Of a stretch of DNA of 40,287 nucleotides, positions 26,392-35,260 are shown one piece after another (the first letter of the stretch is position 1; each line of letters opens with the position of its first letter). The DNA is taken from positions 1-40,287 of the forward strand of contig DAIDJG010000392.1 of assembly GCA_027451445.1 (NCBI GenBank), read 5' to 3'. The notes below the pieces were generated by a model that was not told where the DNA came from, made no database searches, and was given only the letters and a program-made list of their open reading frames with translations. The position numbers were made by a program, and so were the translations under genes. The DNA is from Singulisphaera sp. GTDB lineage: Bacteria > Planctomycetota > Planctomycetia > Isosphaerales > Isosphaeraceae.

Positions 26392-28542
26392 TCAATAATT
26401 CACCAACGTCGTCGCAATCGACGTCACCGACTCCGGTTCTTCCTCGACAACGCTCCCGAGCGTTTCAACGGGTGTATCGCGGGGAATTTCGCGCTGGCTG
26501 AGGACGACGAGCCGGGGAAGGTCCGCACGCGTGAGGTCCTTGAGAACGGGACGGGCCTCAGCCGACGCGAGGACGACCGGGGGATAGCCCGCTTCGATTA
26601 ACGGAGCCACCGCCAGAGCCACGGCACGCAGCAGGCTGCGCGAAGTGTCGGTGCCGAGCGCGGCATCGGGACGTGTCTCGGCCTCGCGGCCGGCGGCGGA
26701 GAGCCGGGCGTCGACCGTGGGGGCGAGCGCGACGACGTGCAGACGGCCGTCGGGGCTGCGATACTGTTCGGTAATTCGCCGGGCCAGACCTTGGCGCACG
26801 AGCTCGGTCAAGACATCGGTGTCCTTGATGCGGCCGGCGTGCACGGCGAGGGTTTCCAGGATCGTTTCGAGGTCGCGAACGCTCACGCGCTCGCGGAGCA
26901 GGTTTTGCAGCACGCGCTGAACTTCGCCGGCGCGGAGCAACGTGGGCACGACTTCCTCGACCAGCGCAGGTGCCGTGGCGCGGGTGCGGTCGAGCAGGCG
27001 TCCGACCTGTTCGCGGGTCATGAGCTCATCGGCGTGACCGAGCACGATTTCACCGAGGTGGCCGGCGACCACGGCCGAGGCCTCCAGGATGCGGCAGCCA
27101 GCGAGTTCGGCGACCTCGCGTCCGTCGGCGTGGATCCAGACGGCGGGCTGACCGGTCATCGGATCGACGCCGTCTCGGCCATCGGGCCGGGAGGTTAGGC
27201 CCGCAGGAGGGACCGCGAGGAGTCGGCCGGCGTAGGCAATCCCTTGTCCAACGACCGTTCCACGGATCTTGAGCCGGTATTCGTGCGGACCGAGGCTGAG
27301 CTCGTCGCGGATCCGGACCTGCGGCACGATCAGCCCGAGGTCTCGCGCGACGCGTTGGCGCACCCCCCGAATGCGGTCGAGCATGTCCCCACCGCGAGTC
27401 GGCTCCGCCAGAGCAATGAGACGGTAGCCGATCTCCAGTTCGAGCGGGTCGACGTGTAGCAAATCCTCCATCCGCTCGCCCGCGGGCTCGCTGACGGCCG
27501 GCGCGGCGGTGTTGGAGGCCTCGACCTCGGCGTCGGCCGCGTCGGTCTCCGCCGATTCCGCAGAGGCGCCCTGGAGAACCGCCGCGATCCCGAGCGCAAA
27601 GGCGAGCGTCAGGAGCGGAATCTTCGGCAGTGCGGTGAACGACAGCAGCACGAGGAAGCCCGCGGCAATCGCGAGCACTGTCCGACGGCCCAGCAACTGG
27701 CCCACCACATCGCGCCCGAGGTCCGTGTCCGACGATGACCGGGTAACGATCAGTCCGGCAGCTAGTGAGATCAAGAACGCGGGCACCTGGCTCACCAGTC
27801 CGTCGCCGATCGTCAGCTTGGTGAAGACGTTCACGGCGTCGCTGAGGCTCATTCCGTAGTTGACCACGCCGAGAAAGAGCCCTGCGCCAATGTTGATGAG
27901 TGTGATGATGATGCCCGCGATCGCATCGCCCCGGACGAACTTGCCAGCCCCGTCCATGGCGCCGAAGAAGTCGGCCTGGCGATAGACGAGCTCGCGGCGG
28001 CGGTGTGCCTCGTGCTGGTCGATCAGCCCGGCGTGGAGATCGGCGTCGATCGCCATCTGGCGGCCGGGGAGCCCGTCGAGCATGAACCGCGCGGCGACTT
28101 CGCTGATGCGCGTGGCTCCCTTGGTGATTACGACGAACTGGATTACGACCAGAATCGCGAACAGGATCGCGCCCACGACAACCTGGTCGCCCGCAACGAA
28201 CTCACCGAACGCCCGGATCACGCCGCCCGCAGCATCCAGCCCGTAATCGCCTCCGCGCGTCAACACGAGGCGGACGGTGGCGACGTTCAGGACCAGCCGG
28301 GTGAGGGTGGTCGTGAGCAGGATCGTGGGAAAGGTGCTGAAGTCCTGGGGCGTCCGGATGGCCAGGGTGGTCAAGAGGATAAGGACGGCGAGCGTGATGT
28401 TGGCCGCCAGCAGGAGGTCGAGGACGGCCGGTGGCACCGGCACGACGAACACCAGGATCGCGCCGACAATCGTGACCGGCAAGATCACGCCCCCAAGGCG
28501 CGACCAACCGGAAACGGCAGGGCTCGGTGTTGTGGGAGGCAT
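26392..28542 (-). CDS. flhA: Flagellar type III export gate protein FlhA
   Basis: A 716-residue protein from ATG 28542, which has GGAGG seven bases upstream; the open frame extends 14 codons further to a GTG without support. The N-terminal half has about eight transmembrane segments and the FHIPEP signature region RRELVYRQADFFGAMDGAGK plus FVRGDAIAGIIITLINIGAG (about residues 180-215). The hydrophilic C-terminal half (from about 330) is the cytosolic ring domain, including LELEIGYRLIAL, IRDELSLGPHEYRLKIRG and a MTREQVGRLLDRTR block. FlhA energises and selects substrates for flagellar export. It is the first gene of the minus-strand flagellar block; flhB is not in the window. Confidence 0.95.
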   Translation of the reverse strand: MPPTTPSPAVSGWSRLGGVILPVTIVGAILVFVVPVPPAVLDLLLAANITLAVLILLTTLAIRTPQDFSTFPTILLTTTLTRLVLNVATVRLVLTRGGDYGLDAAGGVIRAFGEFVAGDQVVVGAILFAILVVIQFVVITKGATRISEVAARFMLDGLPGRQMAIDADLHAGLIDQHEAHRRRELVYRQADFFGAMDGAGKFVRGDAIAGIIITLINIGAGLFLGVVNYGMSLSDAVNVFTKLTIGDGLVSQVPAFLISLAAGLIVTRSSSDTDLGRDVVGQLLGRRTVLAIAAGFLVLLSFTALPKIPLLTLAFALGIAAVLQGASAESAETDAADAEVEASNTAAPAVSEPAGERMEDLLHVDPLELEIGYRLIALAEPTRGGDMLDRIRGVRQRVARDLGLIVPQVRIRDELSLGPHEYRLKIRGTVVGQGIAYAGRLLAVPPAGLTSRPDGRDGVDPMTGQPAVWIHADGREVAELAGCRILEASAVVAGHLGEIVLGHADELMTREQVGRLLDRTRATAPALVEEVVPTLLRAGEVQRVLQNLLRERVSVRDLETILETLAVHAGRIKDTDVLTELVRQGLARRITEQYRSPDGRLHVVALAPTVDARLSAAGREAETRPDAALGTDTSRSLLRAVALAVAPLIEAGYPPVVLASAEARPVLKDLTRADLPRLVVLSQREIPRDTPVETLGSVVEEEPESVTSIATTLVNY

Positions 28543-28977
28543 CCCTTCCCCTCCACGACCATGTGACGGAACCAAATCGCGCACGTATCACGGGCGAAGC
28601 GAAGGCATACGTGGCGAGCGTCCTTGCTCGACCAAGGCCGCCGTCTCTACTCAGAGACGTCGGCGCCATCTGCCGCTGCCGTACTAGCGTCGGGAACCCG
28701 ATCGGTGACTTGCCTCAGACGTGTGGCGGGACGATAACGCGATTCGACTGGGGTGTCCAGATCGAAACCGACCGCTCGTCGCGGACGCGGACATACGTTC
28801 GGGGACCGGCCCACCACCGTTGCTCTCAGGGTTTTCTCAACGCGCGAAGTCTGCCTAGACCATACCCTTTTCCACCCGCACGGAAACGCGTTGCGGATTC
28901 ATCCTGGCCCATGGGTCCGACCGATACGAAAAGGGCTAAGGGCCAATGTCTCGAAGTTGAGATTTCGAGGGGTAACG
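28543..28977. other. Divergent intergenic region between flhA and the histidine kinase
   Basis: This 435-base region must hold promoters for both directions. I find no confident sigma-54 or sigma-28 site. The nearest thing is TGGC (28612-28615) with TTGC (28624-28627) on the plus strand, one base too far apart for sigma-54. A patch GGCGAGCGTCCTTGCTCG has partial dyad symmetry. Short open frames here do not look coding. Confidence 0.5.
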
Positions 28978-29760
28978 ATGGCGTCTTCAACACCAGAGAG
29001 ACCAGCGCCCACGTGGGAAGAAATCGAAGCCCTGCGCCGGCAGCTTGTGACCTTGCAACGGGTGAGTAGCCTCGGAGTTCTGGCCGGCGGCATCTGCCAC
29101 GAGCTCAACAACGCGCTCACGCCGATCTTGAATTACGCCAAACTCGGCCTGCGAAATCCTGATCCGGCGTATCGGCAACGAGCCTTCGAGAAGATTCTTG
29201 AGGGAGCCCAGCGCGCCGCGGCGATCACGGGCGGGGTGCTCGGACTGGCTCGGCCTCGGGCCGATCGCCGCGACCCGACCGATCTCGTTCGCCTGGCGGA
29301 GGAAGTGTTGCTGCTGGTCGGCAAAGATCTCTCGCGCCATCAGGTCCGCGTCGACTTTCAGGCCGAGGGACATCCGAATGCTCGGGTCAACCCTGCCCAG
29401 ATTCAGCAGGTGATCCTCAACCTGGTCATCAATGCACGCCAGGCGATGCCCGGTGGCGGAACGGTACGCGTTCGCGTGGGAACGGATCCGTCGGGAAGAA
29501 TGGCCGAGCTTTCGGTTTCGGACACGGGGATGGGTATCGCCCCCGCGGATCTTCGGCGGATCTTCGAGCCCTTCTTCACGACCAAAACCGGCCCCGACGA
29601 CCTCGGGCAGGGCGGCACCGGGCTGGGATTGTCGGTCTGCCGCGAGATTGTCGAGTCGCACAAGGGCCGTCTCCGCGCGGAGAGCCGCCTGGGTCAAGGG
29701 TCGACATTTACCCTCCGGCTACCGATTTGTGCGGCACCGGCGAAACAGGTCGTGGCCTGA
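28978..29760 (+). CDS. Soluble sensor histidine kinase (NtrB/ZraS-like core)
   Basis: A 260-residue kinase starting at ATG 28978, behind GAGGGG with a five-base spacer; the longer frame from 28753 is not credible. It consists almost only of the catalytic core: H-box GGICHELNNALTPILNY with phospho-acceptor His41, N-box QVILNLVINARQA (about 150), G1 VSDTGMGIAP (about 181), F-box IFEPFFTTK and G2 GQGGTGLGLSVCREIVE (about 212). There are only about 40 residues ahead of the H-box and no membrane segment or PAS domain, so input probably comes from a partner protein. Placed head-to-head with flhA, it may be a flagellar FlrB/FleS-like kinase, but no response-regulator gene is beside it. Confidence 0.9.
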   Translation: MASSTPERPAPTWEEIEALRRQLVTLQRVSSLGVLAGGICHELNNALTPILNYAKLGLRNPDPAYRQRAFEKILEGAQRAAAITGGVLGLARPRADRRDPTDLVRLAEEVLLLVGKDLSRHQVRVDFQAEGHPNARVNPAQIQQVILNLVINARQAMPGGGTVRVRVGTDPSGRMAELSVSDTGMGIAPADLRRIFEPFFTTKTGPDDLGQGGTGLGLSVCREIVESHKGRLRAESRLGQGSTFTLRLPICAAPAKQVVA

Positions 29761-29771
29761 CGACGTGCCGT

Positions 29772-29788
29772 AACGGGTTTCACCCGTT
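29772..29788 (+). terminator. Short hairpin after the histidine kinase gene
   Basis: AACGGGT and ACCCGTT pair perfectly (7 bp) around a TTC loop, 12 bases after the stop codon. No T tract follows, so termination is uncertain. Confidence 0.4.
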
Positions 29789-29910
29789 GACGCAGCCTTC
29801 CCAATCCTGCCTCCACACCGCCCCCTGGCTTGCTGACCCTGGACACGGTAGCCTTATTCCGAAACCGGTTGTTCTGAACGGGCTTTCGAGGCTGCGAGGG
29901 GGGCTGCAAC

Positions 29911-30771
29911 GTGCGCTGGGTGACCGTAAAGACCGAGTTTGGGCCGAAGGCATGTGGGGTCTGGCAGGGCGAATACGTGGAGGTCAACGCGGCCGACCCT
30001 GAGTTGCCGACGACCGTTCGGGAACTTCTGGCCCTGGGCTTCGAGGCCCAGGAGCGCGCCTGGGAGGCTCTGCCTCGCGGCGCCGCGCGTCACGATCCGG
30101 CGAATGTGGAGTTGCTCGCCCCTGTTCCCAACCCTCAGAAAATCATCTGCCTGGGTCTGAACTACCGCGACCACGCGATCGAGACGGGTGCGCCGATCCC
30201 CGAAGAGCCCATCCTCTTTAGCAAGTACCCCAGCGCGCTGATCGGCCACGAGGGGAAGATCGTCCTCCCCGCCGTGAGTCACGAGGTCGATTTCGAGGCC
30301 GAACTGGTCGTCGTCATCGGCCGGGGCGGGAAGCACATCCCGAAAGCGCGGGCGATGGAACACGTGGGCGGTTATGCGGTGGGCCACGATGTCTCGGCGC
30401 GCGACTGGCAACTGCACAAGCCAGGCAAACAGTGGATGGCCGGCAAGACGTTCGACACCTTCGCTCCGGTCGGACCTGAGCTCGTTGCCGCACACACCAT
30501 CTCCGACCCGCATAACCTCGGCATCCGCCTCCGCCTCAATGGTGAGGTCATGCAGGACTCGAGCACGAGCCAGCTCATCTTCCGGGTGGATGAAACCATT
30601 GCGTATCTCTCCCAGATTTTCACCCTGGAACCGGGCGACTTGATCTTCACCGGCACCCCGCCAGGCGTTGGGATGGCGCGAAAGCCGCCGGTGTGGCTGA
30701 AGGCGGGGGATGTGGTGGAGGTTGAGATCGAGGGGGTTGGGTTGCTGCGCAACAGCGTGGTGGCGGGCTGA
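29911..30771 (+). CDS. Fumarylacetoacetate hydrolase (FAH) family protein
   Basis: A 286-residue enzyme starting at GTG 29911 (GAGGGGGG with a seven-base spacer). A short N-terminal domain is followed by the FAH catalytic fold from about residue 80 (KIICLGLNYRDHAIETG). Metal ligands are visible in VDFEAELVVVIG (E129 and E131), with the following block GGYAVGHDVSARDWQ and the C-terminal GDLIFTGTPPGVGMARKP. The family holds acylpyruvases, 2-keto-4-pentenoate hydratases, oxaloacetate decarboxylases and related C-C bond hydrolases using Mg2+ or Mn2+. The exact substrate cannot be assigned, and no aromatic-degradation genes are nearby, so a housekeeping acylpyruvase role is as likely as a catabolic one. 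Confidence 0.9.
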   Translation: MRWVTVKTEFGPKACGVWQGEYVEVNAADPELPTTVRELLALGFEAQERAWEALPRGAARHDPANVELLAPVPNPQKIICLGLNYRDHAIETGAPIPEEPILFSKYPSALIGHEGKIVLPAVSHEVDFEAELVVVIGRGGKHIPKARAMEHVGGYAVGHDVSARDWQLHKPGKQWMAGKTFDTFAPVGPELVAAHTISDPHNLGIRLRLNGEVMQDSSTSQLIFRVDETIAYLSQIFTLEPGDLIFTGTPPGVGMARKPPVWLKAGDVVEVEIEGVGLLRNSVVAG

Positions 30772-30802
30772 TTCTCGCGACGCGCGTTTCGAGGAGGGCC
30801 GG

Positions 30803-31036
30803 ATGACACCCGATGCGATGCGAGTTCTGAAGGCCGCAGTAAAGTTGCCTGTCGACGATCGCCTTGAGCTCGTCGACGCTCTCATCGTCTCGCTTCAGCC
30901 CACGGATCGGCCACACCTTGATGACTCATGGCGCGAAGTCGTCGCAAGACGATCGTCCGAGTTAGCCGGTGGTGCCGTGGCTTCTGTCACGTGGGCTGAT
31001 GTCAAACAGCATGCTCGAGACGCTCTCGATGGATGA
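30803..31036 (+). CDS. Addiction-module antitoxin-like protein (Unstab_antitox/TIGR02574 type), orphan
   Basis: A 77-residue protein with a near-perfect ribosome site (AGGAGG, five bases before ATG 30803). The pattern AVKLPVDDRLELVDALIVSL, then SWREVVARRSSELAGG and SVTWADVKQHARDAL, matches the addiction module component family (PF09720), normally the antitoxin partner of a ParE/RelE-type toxin. No toxin gene follows: the next 180 bases are an inverted repeat and the next gene is on the other strand. It begins 31 bases after the FAH gene and may share its transcript. Confidence 0.8.
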   Translation: MTPDAMRVLKAAVKLPVDDRLELVDALIVSLQPTDRPHLDDSWREVVARRSSELAGGAVASVTWADVKQHARDALDG

Positions 31037-31113
31037 TTCAGGTTCGATCCGAACGCCGGAGCTGAGCGTCCGCGTTAAGTTACGATTGAGGTACACACGG
31101 GTGCGATCCGAAA

Positions 31114-31216
31114 GTAGGGTGGGTCGGAACCGCACGCGAGGGCGGTGAGGCCCACCGGCCGTCCCAGCCTCGCCGGTGGGCCTCGCGCCGCTGCGCGGCG
31201 TTCCGACCCACCCTAC
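31114..31216. repeat. Nested inverted repeat (GTAGGGTGGGTCGGAAC type)
   Basis: An outer perfect 17-bp pair (31114-31130 with 31200-31216) encloses an inner perfect 13-bp pair GAGGCCCACCGGC/GCCGGTGGGCCTC (31147-31159 with 31172-31184). It lies where a toxin gene might be expected after the antitoxin, and four bases from the 3' end of the minus-strand hypothetical gene. Similar GTAGGGTGGG elements occur in many bacterial genomes (general knowledge). Confidence 0.8.
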
Positions 31217-31220
31217 AACG

Positions 31221-31658
31221 TCACTCCTCTGAGTCGGTCTCTTCAAGCGATCTGCGCAAGCCTCGAAGCACGCCTTCAATATCCTCATCCTCCAGGTCTG
31301 ACCACTGACCGAAGACCAGGACGGTGCGTCTCGGCGTGCGGAAGCTCCGGATGCTGCACGAGTTGGTGATGTCGAGGCTGATGAATTCGACGTCGTGGCC
31401 GGTCGCGGGGTGGCCGTCGATCGTCTCGAACGCCTCTGTGGCGTCGAGGGTGGGGTACTCCTCGCGGAGCGCTTCGAGCGCCTCATTGGCCACGTTATCG
31501 GGGTCGGGACAGTCTTCGTCGGTGGTCACGAAGGCGAACGCCAGACCGCTGGGTGCGCTGACCGAAACGGTAATCAGCGACTCATCTTCGGTCACTTCCA
31601 GTTCCCAATCCTGCGGAAACTCGAAGCGGATCCCCCGCTCGTCGTAAACTGCCACCAT
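31221..31658 (-). CDS. Small acidic protein, unknown function
   Basis: A 145-residue protein from ATG 31658 with GGAGA eight bases upstream. It opens VAVYDERGIRFEFPQDWELE and continues with alternating beta strands (LITVSVSAPSGLAFAFVTT), a helix (NEALEALREEYPTL) and closing strands (HDVEFISLDITNSCSIRSF, TVLVFGQWSD), a layout like PsbP/DcrB-type folds. It is strongly acidic, has no signal peptide and ends in an acidic tail (EETDSEE). It stands alone between two plus-strand genes. Confidence 0.7.
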   Translation of the reverse strand: MVAVYDERGIRFEFPQDWELEVTEDESLITVSVSAPSGLAFAFVTTDEDCPDPDNVANEALEALREEYPTLDATEAFETIDGHPATGHDVEFISLDITNSCSIRSFRTPRRTVLVFGQWSDLEDEDIEGVLRGLRRSLEETDSEE

Positions 31659-31887
31659 CGCACACGTCTCCCGTGTGGTTGTGTCTGAAAGCCCGCGCCG
31701 CTCGGTCGGGAAAGGAAAAAGACGTTGCCAACGAACACGGGGAATTCACGAAATACCGAAGATTTTCCGACAACATCGTACCATACCTGCCGCCCGCCTT
31801 GGAACCAGACGGCTGAGGGTGGTACATTGGCCGTGCGATCGGCGCTTACGGAAAACGCTTCTTTTGTCTCTGCGAGTCTCCCCGGCT

Positions 31888-32850
31888 ATGCGAGTTCTGT
31901 CAGGCATCCAGCCTTCTGGTGCGCTCCACATCGGCAACTACTGCGGGGCGATCCGTCAATACATCGCGCTCCAGGAAGGGAACGATGCTTTCTACTTCGT
32001 TGCCAATTACCACGCCCTGACCAGCGTGCGCGACGCGGAGCTGCTGCGCCGGTATGTGTTCGACGTGTTGGTGGACTTGCTTTCCCTGGGGATTGATCCG
32101 GAGCACGCGACGTTGTTCGTTCAGTCGGATGTCCACGAGACGACCGAGCTGGCGTGGCTCCTGACGAGCGTGACGCCGATGGGCTGGCTGGAGAAGTGCG
32201 TCAGCTACAAGGATAAGGTCCAGCAAGGACTTCCGGCCGAGCACGGTCTGTTCGCGTACCCGGTGCTCCAGGCGGCCGACATTCTGCTCTACGACGCGGA
32301 TGTCGTGCCGGTGGGCCAGGACCAGAAGCAGCACCTGGAGATCACGCGCGACATTGCCGAGCGGTTCAACCACGTCTATGGCGACGTCTTCCGACTCCCC
32401 AAGCCGTATATCCTGGACCAGGTTGCGGTCGTGCCCGGTATCGATGGGCGGAAGATGTCGAAGAGCTACCAGAACACGATCGAAATCTTCGACGAGCCCG
32501 CCGTGATCCGCAAGAAGTGCAAGAAGATCGTCACGGACAGTACGCCGGTCGAAGCACCCAAGAACCCAGACACCTGTCCGCTCTTCGGTCTGTACAAGCT
32601 CTTCGCCCCGGCCGGCGATCTTGCCGAGGTCGAGCGCCGTTACCGTGAAGGAGGGATGGGCTACGGCGAGATGAAGACGCGATTGGCCGATGCGATCATT
32701 GAGCACTTCGCGGTCGCTCGCGAACGCCGCGCCGAGTGGGTGGCGCATCCCACCCGGGTCGCGGAAGTGCGCGCCGCCGCAGCCGAGCGTGCGCGGCGGT
32801 CGGCCCGGATCGTCCTGGACCGCGCACGAGTCGCCTGCGGTATGGATTGA
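31888..32850 (+). CDS. trpS: Tryptophanyl-tRNA synthetase
   Basis: A 320-residue class I aminoacyl-tRNA synthetase from ATG 31888; the open frame runs upstream to 31675 without homology-like sequence, and the typical TrpS opening MRVLSGIQPSGALHIGNYCG fits this start. The HIGH motif is HIGN, and the KMSKS motif is intact in GIDGRKMSKSYQNT. Between them lie SVTPMGWLEKCVSYKDK and PVGQDQKQHLEITRDIAERF, both tryptophan-pocket regions of bacterial TrpS. The length is near the family norm (about 330). It charges tRNA-Trp in the cytoplasm. The ribosome site is weak, and I find no T-box or trp attenuator in the leader. Confidence 0.95.
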   Translation: MRVLSGIQPSGALHIGNYCGAIRQYIALQEGNDAFYFVANYHALTSVRDAELLRRYVFDVLVDLLSLGIDPEHATLFVQSDVHETTELAWLLTSVTPMGWLEKCVSYKDKVQQGLPAEHGLFAYPVLQAADILLYDADVVPVGQDQKQHLEITRDIAERFNHVYGDVFRLPKPYILDQVAVVPGIDGRKMSKSYQNTIEIFDEPAVIRKKCKKIVTDSTPVEAPKNPDTCPLFGLYKLFAPAGDLAEVERRYREGGMGYGEMKTRLADAIIEHFAVARERRAEWVAHPTRVAEVRAAAAERARRSARIVLDRARVACGMD

Positions 32851-33012
32851 CGAGCGCACAAACGGGGTTGACGGTACGATCCTTCGAGCGTAACGTTCGG
32901 CACTCCTCAGATTCATATCGCTCCGGCTTGTCGTGGTCGTCGGCATTCGATCCGATGCCCGTTGGTTCACAAGGTTGCCCCAAGGTTGCCCCAGGGAAGG
33001 GGGTTAGGAAAC

Positions 33013-33888
33013 ATGCGGCGCCGGGCCGTCATTGCCGGAGGTGTCGCCATGCTGCTGCTGCCGGCGTTCTCCGGCTGCGCTGCGCTCCGTTTCCATAATG
33101 AGCGGCCGCTTCCCTCGACGGCCCAAACCCCCGAGTGTCAGCAATTGAGCCAAAGGGCCCAGGCGGCGATCGACCGACACGATTACGCAAGGGCGCAGGC
33201 TGATCTGGAAACGCTCGTGAGTTACGCCCCCTATTCCGCCGAAGCGCAACAGCGGCTCGGACGCGTGTTGCAGCTTCAGGGGCGACTCGCGGAGGCCGAG
33301 ACGGCCTACCGGCGTGCGCTGGCGCTTGACCCCGACTACGTCGGGGCCTTGACCGGCCTGGGCGAGGTCGAAGCGGAGAGCAAGCGAGCCCCTGACGCCC
33401 TCGAGCGCTTCCATGCTGCCATCGAAATCAACCCGCACGAGGCGGAGGCCCAGTTCGCAGAAGGCAAGGTGCTGGAATCACTCGGCCGCACCGAAGAAGC
33501 ACTCTCCGCTTACTTCCGCGCCCTGGCCATCGACCCGAACGCGGCTGCGGTCATCTTGAGGGTGGCCATCATTCAACTCGCCCACCGCCAGCCCGATCAG
33601 GCTCTGGTACGGCTTGACCAGGTACTGGAACTGGTTCCCAACGATGCCGACGCCCACTATCAACGCGGCCGCGCACACCTCGCCCTGAAACATTCCGCGC
33701 GCGCTCTCGAAGACCTTCAGTTCGCCGCCCAGCGCCTCCCCAATCGGGCGGACGTGCTCTATCACCTCGCGCGGGCCTACCAGGCCGAGAGCAAGCCCCA
33801 GTTCGCACTCGAAGCGGCCGAACGGGCCCTGAAGCTTGCGCCCAACTATGGCGAAGCGCTGGCGCTCAAGGAACAATTGAGGCGCTGA
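33013..33888 (+). CDS. TPR-repeat lipoprotein
   Basis: A 291-residue protein. Start ATG 33013 gives a proper lipoprotein signal: RRR, a hydrophobic core (AVIAGGVAMLLLPAF) and lipobox FSGC (Cys at about residue 23). An upstream in-frame start at 32962 would spoil this. The mature part is about seven tetratricopeptide repeats from residue 45, with good W/G/Y/A/P positions (AEAETAYRRALALDPDYVGA; EEALSAYFRALAIDPNAAA). It should be a periplasm-facing scaffold for protein complexes; partners are unknown. Just upstream, CCAAGGTTGC occurs twice in tandem (about 32967-32994). Confidence 0.85.
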   Translation: MRRRAVIAGGVAMLLLPAFSGCAALRFHNERPLPSTAQTPECQQLSQRAQAAIDRHDYARAQADLETLVSYAPYSAEAQQRLGRVLQLQGRLAEAETAYRRALALDPDYVGALTGLGEVEAESKRAPDALERFHAAIEINPHEAEAQFAEGKVLESLGRTEEALSAYFRALAIDPNAAAVILRVAIIQLAHRQPDQALVRLDQVLELVPNDADAHYQRGRAHLALKHSARALEDLQFAAQRLPNRADVLYHLARAYQAESKPQFALEAAERALKLAPNYGEALALKEQLRR

Positions 33889-34350
33889 GCGCCTTTCGGG
33901 ATCGAAGCCATCCGGTCGACGATACGGCTGCATCGAATCGTTGACAGTCGATGACGTGACAATTTGCCACTCAAAAAGAAGGTTCCAGTTCGCCTTGGTG
34001 AGCAGGATCGGACTTTCGTGCGCATTCGGCGCACCGATTGCATCAAAGGATCGGAACCGGGGTAACTGTTAGAAGCGTCGGTCTTCGCCTTCCCCGGTAC
34101 GGCATCGGTATCTTCACGAGTTGCCGACGGGGTTCGCCCGCACCCCTCACCCGGCCCTCGTTGAGGGCCGACCTCTCCCGCAAGGGGAGAGGTGCGATGT
34201 TGGCCTCCACGGCTCGCAGAGCGCAAAACTCCCTTCTCCTCTGGGGAGAAGGTCGCCGCAAAACGGCGGGGTGCGCGGTTCGGGGTGTTGCGGTCGTCGT
34301 GTCGATGCTAATGCCCGGTATGGGGCCTTGAATTGGGAAAGGGCAGATTC
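33889..34350. other. Intergenic region with several hairpins
   Basis: There is no gene in these 462 bases. From 34153 it holds a row of hairpins: GGCCCTC/GAGGGCC (34153-34169), ACCTCTCCC/GGGAGAGGT (34171-34193) and CCTTCTCC/GGAGAAGG (34232-34252). Together they look like the CTCTCCC-type dispersed repeat seen in many GC-rich genomes. The first 250 bases show nothing I can name. Confidence 0.6.
34153..34252. repeat. Row of three hairpins (CTCTCCC-type repeat)
   Basis: Three perfect stems of 7, 9 and 8 bp follow one another, with loops of 3-5 bases. They lie between two plus-strand genes and could act as a terminator of the TPR gene transcript or as a mobile repeat. Confidence 0.65.
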
Positions 34351-35109
34351 ATGAACGTGCATCGTGCGTTCTCGAAGGTCAGCGCGTGCGCCCTGGCCTT
34401 GTGGGCGTTGGCGGGAGGTGTGTCGCGAGCCGACCAACTGGCCGGGATCATCAAATCGGTCGATACGTCAGCGCGGACACTCCGGGTGTACGAGAAGACG
34501 ACCGACCGCCCGTTCAACGTTGTTGTTGCGCCGAACACGGTGATCACCTCGATGAGCGGGCGCCCCCTTACGATGAAGGCTTTGAGACGAGGGGACGGCG
34601 TGGGCGTTTCGCTCTATAACGGAATCGCCACGGTCATCGTCGTGAACCAAACGGCGCTGTTGGGCGTGGTGGAATCGATCGACCTCGACGGGAAGACGTT
34701 CACCCTGGACGAGAAGGGAACGGATCGCGATGTCAAAGTCGCCATCTTACCGAACACGACCATCGAAACGCCGGACGGGAAGAATCTTCCCTTCAAGGAC
34801 CTCAAATCGGGAGACGGCGTGAGCGTGAATTTCAACGGTGAGGATGTCGCGGTCGTCGTCGTGAACGCCAAACCCGACGAAATGACCGGACACATCAAGA
34901 CCGTTGCCGCCGATCTCAAGTCGTTCGTCATCACCGATATTGCCACGAAGCGGGAGGTCAGGGTCGCCGTCACGCCGAAGACCAACATCGTGACGTCGGA
35001 GGGGAAGACGATGGAACTGCGCCAACTCAAAAAGGGTGACGGAGTCGGCATCGCTCACAACGGGAGCGTCGCGTCCAAGATCGTCGTGAACCCGGCCCCG
35101 GCGCAGTGA
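34351..35109 (+). CDS. Secreted protein of three tandem DUF5666-like domains
   Basis: A 252-residue protein from ATG 34351 (GGAAAGGG seven bases upstream). The signal peptide is clear: basic start, AFSKVSACALALWALAGG, likely cleavage after SRA at about residue 27. The mature part is three copies of one about 70-residue unit. Each opens with GxIxSVD-type sequence (GIIKSVDTSARTL, GVVESIDLDGKTF, GHIKTVAADLKSF), has a central V-A-x-x-P-x-T-x-I segment, then LKKGDGVGV-type and closes with IVVN. This resembles OB-like DUF5666 domains. Periplasmic or extracellular; function unknown. Confidence 0.8.
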   Translation: MNVHRAFSKVSACALALWALAGGVSRADQLAGIIKSVDTSARTLRVYEKTTDRPFNVVVAPNTVITSMSGRPLTMKALRRGDGVGVSLYNGIATVIVVNQTALLGVVESIDLDGKTFTLDEKGTDRDVKVAILPNTTIETPDGKNLPFKDLKSGDGVSVNFNGEDVAVVVVNAKPDEMTGHIKTVAADLKSFVITDIATKREVRVAVTPKTNIVTSEGKTMELRQLKKGDGVGIAHNGSVASKIVVNPAPAQ

Positions 35110-35260
35110 CCGACGCTACTGGCGAGTGTCGCGCAGACTGAGTATGATGTGAACGCCTCAAGAGAACTGAATTAATTAAGAGTGCTGATATATCGGGATG
35201 GCAGAGACGGAGCCTCGCCCTCCCAGATCCATCAAGCGATTCTTCGTTGAGCTGAAGGCG

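Noticed and set aside
28612-28627. Sigma-54 promoter upstream of the histidine kinase
   Set aside because: TGGC and TTGC are present but one base too far apart for the strict -24/-12 spacing.
31037-31113. Remnant of a toxin gene after the antitoxin
   Set aside because: I could not find any RelE/ParE-like residues in any frame of this short stretch.
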